From Bradyrhizobium sp. AZCC 2176 (GTDB taxonomy: Bacteria; Pseudomonadota; Alphaproteobacteria; Rhizobiales; Xanthobacteraceae), in the NCBI RefSeq assembly GCF_036924645.1, contig NZ_JAZHRX010000001.1, positions 2,170,001-2,234,000 of the forward strand: a stretch of 64,000 nucleotides of DNA, given 5' to 3'. Each line of letters begins with the position of its first letter. Within the stretch, counting starts at the first letter, position 1. Shown in pieces: positions 18,056 through 26,667 of this stretch. A program made the position numbers and the translations under genes. Under the pieces are notes generated by a model. It was given only the letters and a program-made list of their open reading frames with translations. It made no database searches and was not told the origin of the DNA.

Positions 18056-18904
18056 TCAACTGCCCAATTGTCCGACGTGATATCCTAGCCGATTTTCGAC
18101 ATCGCCGACGCGGTGGAAACCGCGTTCCAGCAGTTTTTGGATCCGGTTCTGGCTGGCGGGCCGCTGCACGGAAGCGAGGAACGCATCCCACTCCGGAGCG
18201 ATCTCAGCATCCGACGGCAGGCTTGCCGCGTTGACGAGGCGCTTGGTCTCCGCGATCGCCTGTTTGTCGAACGAGGCGATCCGCATCGCCAGCGCGTCCA
18301 CAAAGCCATCGAGTTCGGCATCCGGCAGGCTGCGGTTGACGTAGCCATAGCGCTCGGCGAGTTCGCCGTTGATGTCATCGGCGCCGAGCAACACTTCCAA
18401 TGCGCGACCGCGACCGATCAGGCGCGGCAGCCGGGCCATCGGTCCGCCGCCCGGCACCAGGCCAGCGCCGACTTCCCATTGCGACAGGATTGCCTTCTCA
18501 CGGCTCGCGAAGCGCATGTCGCTCGCCAGTGCGAGTTCGCTTCCCACTCCGGTCGCCCGGCCGCGGATCGACGCGATCGAGGCAACCGGGGCGCGGCTGA
18601 GACGGGCGAGCATATCCGGAAGTGCCTGCAGGCCGGTCGGCCCGACCGGAATGCGCGTTGATTCTACCAGCGGCGCAAAGAAATCGTAGTGCGTCAGGAA
18701 AAAGCCTTCGACTGCGCTGTCGAAGACGACAACTTTCACCTGCTCATCGGTTTCGATCGCCGTGATGATCTCGTTGAGCTGCGGGATCGTTTCCGGCCCA
18801 AAGATATTGAGCGGCGGATGGTCGAAGGTGACGCGCCAATATGACGGCAGCCGCTGTTCAAGGTGTATCTGTGCGGTGGTAAATGTCTTCTGAGGGCGGT
18901 TCAT
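18056..18904 (-). CDS. enoyl-CoA hydratase/isomerase family protein
   Basis: This 282-residue crotonase-fold protein shows HPPLNIFGPETI near the N terminus, the oxyanion region IASIRGRATGVGSELALASDMRFA and LPRLIGRGRALEVLLGADDI. The start at 18904 follows a GGAG site; a longer frame exists but lacks family similarity. The C-terminal tail (RIQKLLERGFHRVGDVENRLG) is unusual and recurs, decayed, at 26481-26603. The substrate may not be a CoA ester; crotonase-fold proteins vary. It is the second gene of the operon behind the epoxide hydrolase. Confidence 0.8.
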   Translation of the reverse strand: MNRPQKTFTTAQIHLEQRLPSYWRVTFDHPPLNIFGPETIPQLNEIITAIETDEQVKVVVFDSAVEGFFLTHYDFFAPLVESTRIPVGPTGLQALPDMLARLSRAPVASIASIRGRATGVGSELALASDMRFASREKAILSQWEVGAGLVPGGGPMARLPRLIGRGRALEVLLGADDINGELAERYGYVNRSLPDAELDGFVDALAMRIASFDKQAIAETKRLVNAASLPSDAEIAPEWDAFLASVQRPASQNRIQKLLERGFHRVGDVENRLGYHVGQLGS

Positions 18905-18965
18905 GGGAGCACTCCATTGATTTGGGGGAATGGGACGCGCACCGGGAGTGCGCTTCCCCTGCACT

Positions 18966-20279
18966 TCAGCTCGATTGACGCAGCGACTTGAACGCGGCGC
19001 GCATCTCGGCACTGAACGACGCCGGTTGCTCCCAGGCAGCGAAGTGACCGCCCTTGTCGAGCCTGTTGTAGTGAATGAGCTTGGGATAGGCCTTTTCCGC
19101 CCAGCTCTGCGGCGCCTGATACAGCTCATCCGGATAGGCGCTCACAGCGACCGGAAGGGTGATGCCCTTCGGTGCAAAAAAGGCGAGCTTGCTCTCCCAA
19201 TAAAGGCGAGCCGAAGAAACGGCGGTGTTCGTCAACCAATAGAGCGTGATGTTGTCGACGATGTCTTCGCGCGTCAGGCCCTCGGCTTTGCCGTCAAACA
19301 CACGCGCGATAAGCGCGTAACTGCGCTCGTCGTGGTCGATCATCCATGCGGCAAGGCCGATCGGCGAGTCCTCGATGCCGTAAAGCGTCTGCGGCCGGGC
19401 TGCCATCTCCTGGGCATAGCCCAGGCCTGTCTTGTAGAAATGACTGAGCTGGCCATACGCCTGCTTCTCGTCGGCCGAGAGGCCTGACGGCGCTGGCGCG
19501 TTGGCGAAGGCCAGCTTGTCGATATCGGCCGGTACGGTCGCAGGCATGTTGGTGTGAATGGCGACCAATCCCGCAGGTTGCTGCAGGGCCAACTGCTCGG
19601 TGACCGCATTTCCCCAATCACCGCCTTGGGCTACATAGCGCGTGTATCCCAGGCGTTGCATCAGCACGCCCCAAGTGCGGGCGATGCGGATTGGATCCCA
19701 ACCCGTTGTGGTCGGCTTGCCCGAAAAGCCATAGCCGGGGAGTGACGGGATCACCAGATGGAAGGCGTCCGAGGCGCTCGCGCCGTGCGCCGTGGGGTTG
19801 GTCAGCGGATCGACGATCTTCAGTTGCTCGATGATCGAACCCGGCCATCCGTGCGTGACGATCATCGGCAAAGCGTTCTCGTGCTTCGAGCGAACATGAA
19901 TGAAATGTATGTCGAGGCCATCGATCTCGGTGACGAACTGCGGCAGGGCATTCAGTTTGGCCTCGATCTTGCGCCAATCGTAATCGGTCGCCCAGTACCG
20001 TGCCAGCTTCCGCATGGTTGCGAGTTGCACGCCCTGCGTTGCATCCTTGACGATTTCCTGGCTCGGCCACTTCGTCGCGTTGACCCGCTTGCGCAGATCG
20101 ACCAGCTCCGCTTCCGGAAAATGGACGCGGAACGGGCGAATCTCGGCACTTGGCGCTGCATTCGATTTGAACGTCGGAAAGATGCTAGCGGCACCCGCCG
20201 CGGCAATTCCCATCGCTGCGTTGCTCAGAAGCTGACGGCGGTCCTGATCGATGACTTCGGATACTGACTTCGTGGACAT
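18966..20279 (-). CDS. Tat-exported epoxide hydrolase (EHN type)
   Basis: This 437-residue alpha/beta hydrolase has a twin-arginine-like leader (QDRRQLLSNAAMGIAAAGAA, residues 12-31). It is followed by the epoxide-hydrolase N-terminal domain (IRPFRVHFPEAELVDLRKRV, WPSQEI) and the catalytic domain, with oxyanion motif HGWPGS at 143-148, nucleophile Asp221 in GGDWG and a C-terminal His in KGGHFAAWEQP. It opens epoxides to diols outside the cytoplasm. It is the first gene of an eight-gene operon. The 18-base TAAC direct repeat lies 88 bases upstream and is the likely control site. Confidence 0.88.
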   Translation of the reverse strand: MSTKSVSEVIDQDRRQLLSNAAMGIAAAGAASIFPTFKSNAAPSAEIRPFRVHFPEAELVDLRKRVNATKWPSQEIVKDATQGVQLATMRKLARYWATDYDWRKIEAKLNALPQFVTEIDGLDIHFIHVRSKHENALPMIVTHGWPGSIIEQLKIVDPLTNPTAHGASASDAFHLVIPSLPGYGFSGKPTTTGWDPIRIARTWGVLMQRLGYTRYVAQGGDWGNAVTEQLALQQPAGLVAIHTNMPATVPADIDKLAFANAPAPSGLSADEKQAYGQLSHFYKTGLGYAQEMAARPQTLYGIEDSPIGLAAWMIDHDERSYALIARVFDGKAEGLTREDIVDNITLYWLTNTAVSSARLYWESKLAFFAPKGITLPVAVSAYPDELYQAPQSWAEKAYPKLIHYNRLDKGGHFAAWEQPASFSAEMRAAFKSLRQSS

Positions 20280-20367
20280 GTTGGATCTCCCTGTTTCGAT
20301 GAATGTCCGGGCTGCGCTGGGCGTTGCACTTGCTGCGAATTGATACTGTCTCAAGGTCTTCGAGATT

Positions 20368-20395
20368 GCTCGTTATGGGTTGTTATGCGGCGTTA
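20368..20395 (-). promoter_or_regulatory. TAAC direct-repeat element, site A (epoxide hydrolase operon)
   Basis: On the minus (coding) strand this reads TAACAACCCATAACGAGC (20368-20385), preceded by a third TAAC at 20392-20395. The three TAAC cores are spaced exactly 10 bp apart. It lies 88 bp before the epoxide hydrolase ATG. Near-identical elements occur at sites B, C, D and E. Confidence 0.75.
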
Positions 20396-20450
20396 GCCGT
20401 TGCGAGTGATGCCTGGTGTCGACGTCTCGCACTACACGCGCGAGACCCGG

Positions 20451-20651
20451 TCACCTCATCAACGTTAAGAACTCCCTGCCGCTTTCGACGATGTAATCCG
20501 CAACTTCGTCGCCGACGCTGTCGCTGAGCTGCAGGCCGGCATACCTGTGTTGCGGCTGCTGTTCGCGCGCGACGTGCTGAACGAATATGCTTCCGACGAC
20601 CAGCGTCGCCGATATCGCGGTTCGAAAAATCGTCAGCAGTATTTTCTTCAT
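20451..20651 (-). CDS. small exported or membrane-anchored protein
   Basis: This 66-residue protein starts MKKILLTIFRTAISATLVVGSIFVQH in two parts: a basic start and one hydrophobic helix (about residues 4-24), which is a signal peptide or anchor. A short polar tail follows (DSVGDEVADYIVESGREFL). A very strong ribosome site (GGGGGAGG) lies 6 bases before the ATG. It follows the VOC gene by 35 bp and probably shares its transcript. I do not recognise a family. Confidence 0.65.
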   Translation of the reverse strand: MKKILLTIFRTAISATLVVGSIFVQHVAREQQPQHRYAGLQLSDSVGDEVADYIVESGREFLTLMR

Positions 20652-20685
20652 GTCGACCTCCCCCTTGAGCGCTGGATCCGTAACT

Positions 20686-21372
20686 CTATGAAAGTGGTGG
20701 CTTGCCGGCCTGCTCGCGGACGATGTATCCGGCGTACCAGTCGGGCCAGTTTTCATCGTGCTGGCCACCGGAACGTTTTTCATGTTCGCCATGCGCAATC
20801 GCCGCACGCCGCAGCGCGCTCGCGAGATCAGCTGCGGAAGTGAAAGTCGTGTCGCCCTCGACCCGCCCCGGCAATCGCGCCGTGATCTCCTGGAACAGCC
20901 AGCCGTTGCCGTCCGGATCATTGAACGAGGCGAACGAACGGTAACTACTATGCTTGGGATCCGGGCCAGGGACCCGAATCCGGCCAAACAAATACGGCTC
21001 GTCGGGTCCGGCATAGGCATCAGCAGCGCCGTGAAACGCTTCGCTGACCTGGACACCGCGACGAACCAGTTCGTTGCGAGCGGCCTCAATGTCGGACACG
21101 ATCAGATACAGTCCCTGTGCGGAGCCCGGTGCCGCCGCGGTTACGTTCCGGCCGAAGATCACCGAGCACCCGGAGCCGGGTGGCGTGAACTGGATCACGC
21201 GGTAGTCGTCATCCGCGGTAAAGTCGGCGTCGAGCCTCCATCCGAGGCTCGCATAAAACGTCTTCGCGCGATCGACGTCCGAAACCGGGATCACAACGAT
21301 CTCAAGCTTCATGTCGATCGCCCGCGCAGGAATCCTGACCGCGGCTTCGCTGCGCTCTTCAGTCATCGTCAT
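20686..21372 (-). CDS. VOC-family (glyoxalase-like) protein
   Basis: This 228-residue protein has one vicinal-oxygen-chelate domain, about residues 20-165 (MKLEIVVIPVSDVDRAKTFY, DDYRVIQFTPPGSGCSVIFG, LYLIVSDIEAARNEL, FNDPDGNGWLFQE), then a His/Arg-rich tail. The VOC domain is a close paralogue of the C-terminal half of the fusion protein at 26668-27678. Possible activities are glyoxalase, dioxygenase or resistance-type binding. The TAAC element (site B) lies 90 bp upstream, at nearly the same distance as site A from its gene. ATGs at 21372 and 21366 are both possible. Confidence 0.82.
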   Translation of the reverse strand: MTMTEERSEAAVRIPARAIDMKLEIVVIPVSDVDRAKTFYASLGWRLDADFTADDDYRVIQFTPPGSGCSVIFGRNVTAAAPGSAQGLYLIVSDIEAARNELVRRGVQVSEAFHGAADAYAGPDEPYLFGRIRVPGPDPKHSSYRSFASFNDPDGNGWLFQEITARLPGRVEGDTTFTSAADLASALRRAAIAHGEHEKRSGGQHDENWPDWYAGYIVREQAGKPPLS

Positions 21373-21462
21373 AACAACCTCCTCCGTGCTGCTGTTGCGG
21401 CGACCGGGTCCGAAACCCGGCTGATTGGTGCGCCGTCACACTCGCGCAGCGGCCGCGAAATA

Positions 21463-21490
21463 GCTCGTTATGGGTTGTTAGGGGGCGTTA
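21463..21490 (-). promoter_or_regulatory. TAAC direct-repeat element, site B (VOC gene)
   Basis: On the minus strand this reads TAACAACCCATAACGAGC (21463-21480), the same 18 bases as site A, again with a third TAAC 10 bp upstream (21487-21490). The flanks are also similar to site A (GTTAGCCGTTGCGAG on the plus strand), so the two promoters may be duplicates. Confidence 0.75.
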
Positions 21491-21565
21491 GCCGTTGCGA
21501 GCGGCGAAAATGTCCGGTTGCGATGAACAACGCACCGGCCCGTGTTGCCTTTTCAGGCCGCGCAA

Positions 21566-24418
21566 TCAGAATTGCCGAAGGATTTCACGGACATGGCGCA
21601 GATCGGCGGTGTCGAGTCCTTCTTCGAAACGCGCGTAGATGCGTTTCAGATCGGAGACGGCGGCGGCCTTTGCCTTCGGCTCGGTCGCAAGACGCAAGCG
21701 GCTCGCGGCAATTCGCAGACTCCATGACAAGGCGGACTGCTGTCCCGCCAACGCCATCGCGACGCCGAAATCCTGTTCTGCGCCGGGCTGGTCGCCGCTC
21801 CGCGCGCGAAGCTCCCCGCGAACGCGGAGGAGCTCCGGCATTTCCCAGCTATCGCCCTGGTCAGCGACGGATCTGATTTCGGTTTGTATCGCGTCGAGCG
21901 CATCATCCAGCCGCTGCCGAATTGCCAGACCTTCGACCAATGCGACGGCGGCGGCTCCACTGTAGAGTTCGAGGCGATCGGCAATCATCCGGGGCAAGGA
22001 TTGCTGAAGCAATTCAAGCCCTTCATCTACCGCGCCTGTTGTGACCTGCAGCTCTCCCTTGAGCGCGAGCGAGACATTGTGAAATGGTCCGAAGCCGTGC
22101 TTGCGCGCATGGTCGGCCAGTCGGACAGCGGCCTCTTCCAGCGCGTTGGTATCGCCTACCCAGCGGTAGACCCGGGCCGCAAAACACAATCCCGCGCAAT
22201 ACATCGCAAGATCGGGGTTCGATCCGATATCCATGAGGCCATTTGCCACCGATACGGCCTGATCGGGCAATCCGAGAAGCCAGAGGTTGGTGCACGACAT
22301 GATATGTGTGCCGCGCGGGCTTGCAAAATGGTCAACCGGCAAGGCGGGAATTGCAGCGTCACCGGCTTCGCCTGCCTGCAGCCTCTCCCGGGCGAGCCGC
22401 TGATCGCCGCTCAAATGGTGGGCAACCCCGAGATAGGTGTGCGCACGGGCCAGCGCCGCAGGATGTCCGATCTTGGTCGCGACCGCGTCAGCAAGCTGGG
22501 CTACCTCCAGCAATTTCCTTCGCTCGTACGTACGGCGGTACAACGCATGCAGACGGCTCAGCAAGCGAAACTGGTTCTCGAGGTCGCCGACTTCCTGCGC
22601 CAATGCCAAACCACGCCTGAGCGCTGCTTCACATTCCTCGCTGTTTCGTTCTGTAAACATGGCTGCGTGGCCGAATGCCCACAGCAGCTCTACTCTCGCT
22701 TTCTGATTGCCGGGCTCAATTTCCGGCAGGGCGAGCGCACGCATGGCCCAAAGCCGGCATTCCTCGAGCAGATTACGCTCCACGAACAGCCGTGCGCAGG
22801 CGGCCGCAAGAGGAAACCGCAAATCGGTATCGCCCGCGTCGGAATAGACCCAAACAAGCGCAGCCCTAGCATCGCTCAGAAGATCGCCGCGATGGGCCCA
22901 GCCGCCCGGACGCTCTCCTCCCGGCTCATAGGATCGCGGTTTCAGGGCCTGCAATACGTAGCTTGCATGCTTCGAGGCCGCTGCGTGGGATGCTCCCGAG
23001 GCGGTAAGTTTTTCGATCGCATAAGCCCGTGTTGTCTCCAGCAGGCGGAACGAGGTCTGTGCACTTCTGGGACTGCTCGCGACCAGGGATTTGGTGACGA
23101 GTTGTTCGAGACGAATGAGGACGGCGTCCGGATCATCAAGATCGCCTGCCAGCGCGCGGGCGCCCTGCAGCGTGAACGGACCGGGAAAGATGCTCAGATA
23201 CTCCAGAAGGGTTCGCTCTTCCGGCGCGATTAGCTCATAGCTCCAATCCAGCGCAGCACTCAGCGATTGATGACGCGGCAGCGCGGTGCGGCGCCCGCGC
23301 CACGCCAACCGGAGCCTTCCGCCAATAAGCTCATCGATCTCGAGCAGCCCGTGCGCCGAGAGCCGGCTGGCAACCAGTTCGATCGCCAGCGGCATCCCAT
23401 CGAGCTTGCGGCAGATTCGGACTATGACCTCGGCGTCGGCATTAGTGATGTCTGCGCTATACCCTGCCGCAACGGCGCACTCCATGAAGAGGCGCGTGGA
23501 CGAGTATTTGCCGAGTTCGGCTTCGCTCGCGACATTGTCCGGCGGAAGCCCGAGTGAGGCCAGCTCAAACACCGACTCGCCTTCCGCATCGAGGGATTCG
23601 CGGCTTGTCGCCAGAAGCGAGACGCCGGGAGCGTGCTGGTAGATTTGCTCGGCGAGGCGCGAGACGGCCTCAATGACGTGCTCGCAACTGTCCAACACCA
23701 ACAGCATCTGCTGGTCGCGCAGCGATTCAATGAGCCGCGGCGTCGGATCGCCAACGGGAATAAGCAGGCCAAGCGCCGATGCCACGGCGATCGCAACGAG
23801 GTTCGGTTCCTTGAGGCTGCCGAGGTCGAGGAATCGCGCCCCATCCGGGAAGCGGCCTGCCATCCTATAGGCAAGGTCGATCGCGAGCGTCGTCTTGCCG
23901 ATGCCACCAGGCCCACGAAGCGTCACAAAACGACGGCCGACGAGATGATCCGCTACCGCCAGGACATCCTTTTCCCGTCCGATGATCCGTGTAGGTCGCG
24001 GAGGAAGGTTGGGGTGGGGTGTTTCATCGACGGAGTCGGCGCGCTTTGCCGGCGATGCCGTGCGATTCACCGGGGCGACGAAGCAGTAGCCCCGCCCAGC
24101 GACATTCGTGACATAGGATTCGCCGCCCTCGCCGTCACCCAGTACCCGCCGCAACTGAGCGATGTGGAATCGCAGGCTGCTGTCTTCCACGGTGAGGCCG
24201 GACCAGGCCCTTTCCATGAGCTCGGCCTTGCTGACGACCTCACCCTGGCGGCTGATCAAGATGCACAGAATGTCGAATGCGCGGCCACCGAGCTGGGTCC
24301 GCGTGCCCTCACGTTCCAGCCGGCGAGCGTGCGGAAAAACGCAGAATGGCCCGAAGGAAAATGCCTCCGGGATCCCCTCGGCCGCAATCGATGGCCCTGA
24401 TCCGCCGCGGTTCGCCAC
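21566..24418 (-). CDS. winged-helix DNA-binding, STAND-type ATPase regulator (paralogue 1)
   Basis: This 950-residue protein combines an OmpR/CadC-type winged helix (about 18-115: FGPFCVFPHARRLE, LGGRAFDILCILISRQGEVV, VAGRGYCFVAP) with an NB-ARC/STAND ATPase. Walker A is GPGGIGKTT at 169-177 and Walker B is LLVLDSCEH at 239-247; LLATSRESL and MPLAIELVASRL are typical ATPase sensor and GxP-like parts. A long helical TPR-like region runs from about 480 to the end. Such proteins act as ATP-gated transcription switches. A paralogue lies at 32164-35058. The divergent gene at 24772 and several nearby operons carry a 10-bp-spaced direct repeat that suits a winged-helix dimer. Confidence 0.85.
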   Translation of the reverse strand: MANRGGSGPSIAAEGIPEAFSFGPFCVFPHARRLEREGTRTQLGGRAFDILCILISRQGEVVSKAELMERAWSGLTVEDSSLRFHIAQLRRVLGDGEGGESYVTNVAGRGYCFVAPVNRTASPAKRADSVDETPHPNLPPRPTRIIGREKDVLAVADHLVGRRFVTLRGPGGIGKTTLAIDLAYRMAGRFPDGARFLDLGSLKEPNLVAIAVASALGLLIPVGDPTPRLIESLRDQQMLLVLDSCEHVIEAVSRLAEQIYQHAPGVSLLATSRESLDAEGESVFELASLGLPPDNVASEAELGKYSSTRLFMECAVAAGYSADITNADAEVIVRICRKLDGMPLAIELVASRLSAHGLLEIDELIGGRLRLAWRGRRTALPRHQSLSAALDWSYELIAPEERTLLEYLSIFPGPFTLQGARALAGDLDDPDAVLIRLEQLVTKSLVASSPRSAQTSFRLLETTRAYAIEKLTASGASHAAASKHASYVLQALKPRSYEPGGERPGGWAHRGDLLSDARAALVWVYSDAGDTDLRFPLAAACARLFVERNLLEECRLWAMRALALPEIEPGNQKARVELLWAFGHAAMFTERNSEECEAALRRGLALAQEVGDLENQFRLLSRLHALYRRTYERRKLLEVAQLADAVATKIGHPAALARAHTYLGVAHHLSGDQRLARERLQAGEAGDAAIPALPVDHFASPRGTHIMSCTNLWLLGLPDQAVSVANGLMDIGSNPDLAMYCAGLCFAARVYRWVGDTNALEEAAVRLADHARKHGFGPFHNVSLALKGELQVTTGAVDEGLELLQQSLPRMIADRLELYSGAAAVALVEGLAIRQRLDDALDAIQTEIRSVADQGDSWEMPELLRVRGELRARSGDQPGAEQDFGVAMALAGQQSALSWSLRIAASRLRLATEPKAKAAAVSDLKRIYARFEEGLDTADLRHVREILRQF

Positions 24419-24771
24419 AGGTCACACGTTTCTTCTTTTGTTGCGGGCCGTTGATACATCAGAATCTCGAAGGAAACGACCGGGAACCATGCCCTAAATG
24501 CGGGCAGCAACTACAATTGAGTTGCGGCTATCCGCCCGGTCCGCCGCCGTTTTCTTTCACCGGGATGCACCAGCATTGGTTGCGATCAAGGGACTCAACA
24601 CGAAGCGACCCCCTCTTGCCCGGGGTTGAAATTTCTCGACTAGTCAATTTCTTTGCTTTTTCAATAAGATGCGGCATCAGAAAGGCTCTCGCAAGTCCTA
24701 ACAACATCTAACGCGCCAAGCCGCAGATATCCCGTCATGGTCAAAGCACCACATGAGGGATTTGAGAGAGC
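24419..24771. other. divergent intergenic region between regulator 1 and the orphan gene
   Basis: About 350 bp without a gene. It should hold the promoters of the regulator (minus) and of the orphan protein (plus). The only clear element is the TAAC direct repeat at 24699-24716. Confidence 0.5.
24699..24716 (+). promoter_or_regulatory. TAAC direct-repeat element, site C
   Basis: Reads TAACAACATCTAACGCGC, differing from the consensus TAACAAC-N3-TAACGAGC at one fixed position. The two TAAC cores are 10 bp apart. It ends 55 bp before the ATG of the orphan gene at 24772 and lies in the divergent promoter region of the STAND regulator. Confidence 0.7.
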
Positions 24772-25479
24772 ATGGCACTCGTTGACGACGCAATTGAAGC
24801 CAGCGGAGGCTTAGCGCGCTGGAACAAATTGGAGCGATTCACCCTGCACCTGTCGATCAAGGGAACGCTGTTTTCGCGCCTCGGGCGGGCTCGTCAGTTC
24901 AAGGACCTGATTGCTGAAGGCTCCACGCAGGCCCAGTCGGTACGCTTTACGGGTCTGACGCGCGGTGAGAAGAGCGGCACGTATCAACCGGATACGGTGA
25001 CGATCGAAAGTCTGGATGGCCAGGTTCTCAGAACATGGCTGAACCCACGCCTTGAATTCCTGGATCATACCGACGATCCGCTCGCCGACGATCTGCATCT
25101 GATCTTCTTCTGCGGCTTCTCGATCTGGAATTACTTGACAACGCCCTTTCTTCTCGCGCGCCCGGACGTGACAGTGGAAGAACTGTCCCCCTGGAAGGAG
25201 CACGACCAGACGTGGAGCCGCCTTCGCGCGTTCTTTCCTCAGGATATCGTCACTTCATCTCCGGAACAGATCATTTATTTCGATGAAAACTGCCTGCAGA
25301 GGCGGGTTGACTACGATCTTCTCGGCACACGGGTCGCACACTACTCCTGGGCGCATCAGGCATTCTGCGACATCGTTGTTCCAACGCTCCGCCGCTCGCT
25401 CGCGGTACGGCCCGACGGAACCACAGCTCCCAAACCGATCCTGCTCGACGTCGAAGTGTTCGACGCCGCGTTCGAATAG
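24772..25479 (+). CDS. orphan protein, paralogue of the product of 31437-32156
   Basis: A 235-residue protein without a domain I recognise. It starts MALVDDAIEASGGLARWNKL and contains GFSIWNYLTTPFLLARPDV, ELSPWKEHDQTWSRLRAFFP and SPEQIIYFDENCLQRRVDYD. These three blocks align with the gene at 31437 (ALWTCLTTPFLLAMKGF, EIEPWREGSEIWRGLRATFP, STEQDFYFGPDMLIRRHDYH). The antiparallel pattern would fit a lipid-binding beta fold like LolA, but this is a guess. No signal peptide is seen. The TAAC element (site C) lies 55 bp upstream. Confidence 0.7.
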   Translation: MALVDDAIEASGGLARWNKLERFTLHLSIKGTLFSRLGRARQFKDLIAEGSTQAQSVRFTGLTRGEKSGTYQPDTVTIESLDGQVLRTWLNPRLEFLDHTDDPLADDLHLIFFCGFSIWNYLTTPFLLARPDVTVEELSPWKEHDQTWSRLRAFFPQDIVTSSPEQIIYFDENCLQRRVDYDLLGTRVAHYSWAHQAFCDIVVPTLRRSLAVRPDGTTAPKPILLDVEVFDAAFE

Positions 25480-25528
25480 CGAAGCTCTGCCCTCCCCTCA
25501 CTCGATCCTAGCGTTCACTTGCAACGCC

Positions 25529-25546
25529 TAACAACGCCTAACGAGC
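25529..25546 (+). promoter_or_regulatory. TAAC direct-repeat element, site D
   Basis: Reads TAACAACGCCTAACGAGC, a perfect match to the consensus. It lies between the stop of the orphan gene and the PfpI/HSP31-like gene, 137 bp before the latter's ATG, and probably controls the plus-strand gene set from 25684 onward. Confidence 0.75.
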
Positions 25547-25683
25547 CAACGGCGGCGTTTGGGTACAGGGTGTGTTCACGGCCAACGGCGGAACGCACGT
25601 GCTCGAACGGGATTGCGCCGACAATACTCAACAAGGATCAGGATCGGCGTTTCATTCGACGAACGCAAACAAAGGAGACGATC

Positions 25684-26382
25684 ATGAAGGTGCTGATGGT
25701 TATCACTTCCCATGACCAACTGGGTAACACCGGACGGAAGACCGGCTTCTGGCTCGAAGAGCTCGCGGCTCCCTACTACGTCTTCAAGGACTCCGGCGTT
25801 GATATCACGCTGGCTTCCCCTAAAGGCGGCCGCCCGCCGCTCGACCCGAAGAGCAACGAGCCAGAATCCCGCACCGAGCTCACCCTTCGGTTCGAAGCCG
25901 ACGAAGAAGCGGAAGCGCAACTCGACAAGACCGTGCGCCTCGACAGCGTCAAACAGGAAGACTACGACACGGTTTTCTATCCCGGCGGTCATGGCCCGAT
26001 GTGGGATCTCGCAGAGGACAAAGACTCGGTCAAATTGATCGAATCCTTCCTTGCCGCCGGCAAGACGATCGCTGTCGTGTGTCATTCGACCGGTGCGCTC
26101 CGCCACGTCAAGACGCCCGACGGGAAGCCCCTGGTGCAAGGCAAGGAAGTCACCGGCTTCACCAACGGCGAAGAAGAAGATGTCGGCCTCACCAAGGTAG
26201 TCCCGTTCCTTGTCGAAGACGAGATGCTGAAGCTCGGCGCCGTCTTTTCGAAAACGGCAAACTGGGGAGTCCATGTCGTCAGCGACGGCTTGCTGATCAC
26301 CGGTCAAAATCCGCACTCGTCGGGTCCGGCTGCGCACACCCTGCTCGCCGCTGTGAAACAGCGCGTCAGGCCGGCCGCCTGA
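25684..26382 (+). CDS. PfpI/DJ-1 superfamily (HSP31-like) type 1 glutamine amidotransferase-domain protein
   Basis: This 232-residue protein has the DJ-1/PfpI fold with a nucleophile elbow AVVCHSTGALRH (Cys133, His134) and a conserved Glu in FWLEELAAP near residue 25. FYPGGHGPMWDL at about 98-109 and VPFLVEDEM are typical of the HSP31 branch, whose members act as glyoxalase III, deglycase or chaperone. The start is the ATG at 25684 after AAGGAG; the longer open frame is spurious. It is the first gene of the plus-strand set behind site D and suits protection against reactive carbonyls. Confidence 0.85.
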   Translation: MKVLMVITSHDQLGNTGRKTGFWLEELAAPYYVFKDSGVDITLASPKGGRPPLDPKSNEPESRTELTLRFEADEEAEAQLDKTVRLDSVKQEDYDTVFYPGGHGPMWDLAEDKDSVKLIESFLAAGKTIAVVCHSTGALRHVKTPDGKPLVQGKEVTGFTNGEEEDVGLTKVVPFLVEDEMLKLGAVFSKTANWGVHVVSDGLLITGQNPHSSGPAAHTLLAAVKQRVRPAA

Positions 26383-26425
26383 GCGCCAAGATCGAGCGGC
26401 CCTTGCAGCCGCAGCCGAAATCGCT

Positions 26426-26454
26426 GGAGAGGTGCGTGCAACCGGCGCCTCTCC
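26426..26454 (+). terminator. strong intergenic hairpin
   Basis: A 10-bp stem with one G-U pair (GGAGAGGTGC / GCGCCTCTCC) and a 9-base loop lies 44 bp after the PfpI/HSP31 stop codon. No T run follows, so it may be an mRNA-stabilising or attenuating structure rather than a full terminator. Confidence 0.4.
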
Positions 26455-26480
26455 GCCCAAACGTAAATTCAGAATCATCA

Positions 26481-26603
26481 CAATGGAGGCGCCCGGCGGC
26501 GCAAGCGAGAATCAAGGCGCTGTACGAACAAGGCTTCCACAAGCCTGGCGATGCCGAAGGCAAGCGTCGATCCTATCTGGAGCGACTTGGCCAGAGCGGT
26601 TGA
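26481..26603 (+). pseudogene. C-terminal remnant of an enoyl-CoA hydratase-like gene
   Basis: The frame ending at 26603 reads RRPAAQARIKALYEQGFHKP, then GDAEGKRRSYLERLGQ. This aligns with the tail of the crotonase-fold protein at 18056-18904 (QRPASQNRIQKLLERGFHRV, GDVENRLGYHVGQLG). No start codon or other part of the gene is left upstream. A second copy of that gene once stood here, which suggests that the two operons of the island arose by duplication. Confidence 0.6.
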
Positions 26604-26667
26604 GGCGATCGAACCGCGCGAACCCATCTCTCTTCAAATCGGACAATTTTCGGAAAGGAAACATCTC

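Noticed and set aside
26383..26667. Plus-strand reading across 26001-26603 as one 200-residue gene
   Set aside because: Most of it is the shadow of the HSP31-like gene in another frame. Only the last 40 codons resemble a protein and are listed as a remnant.
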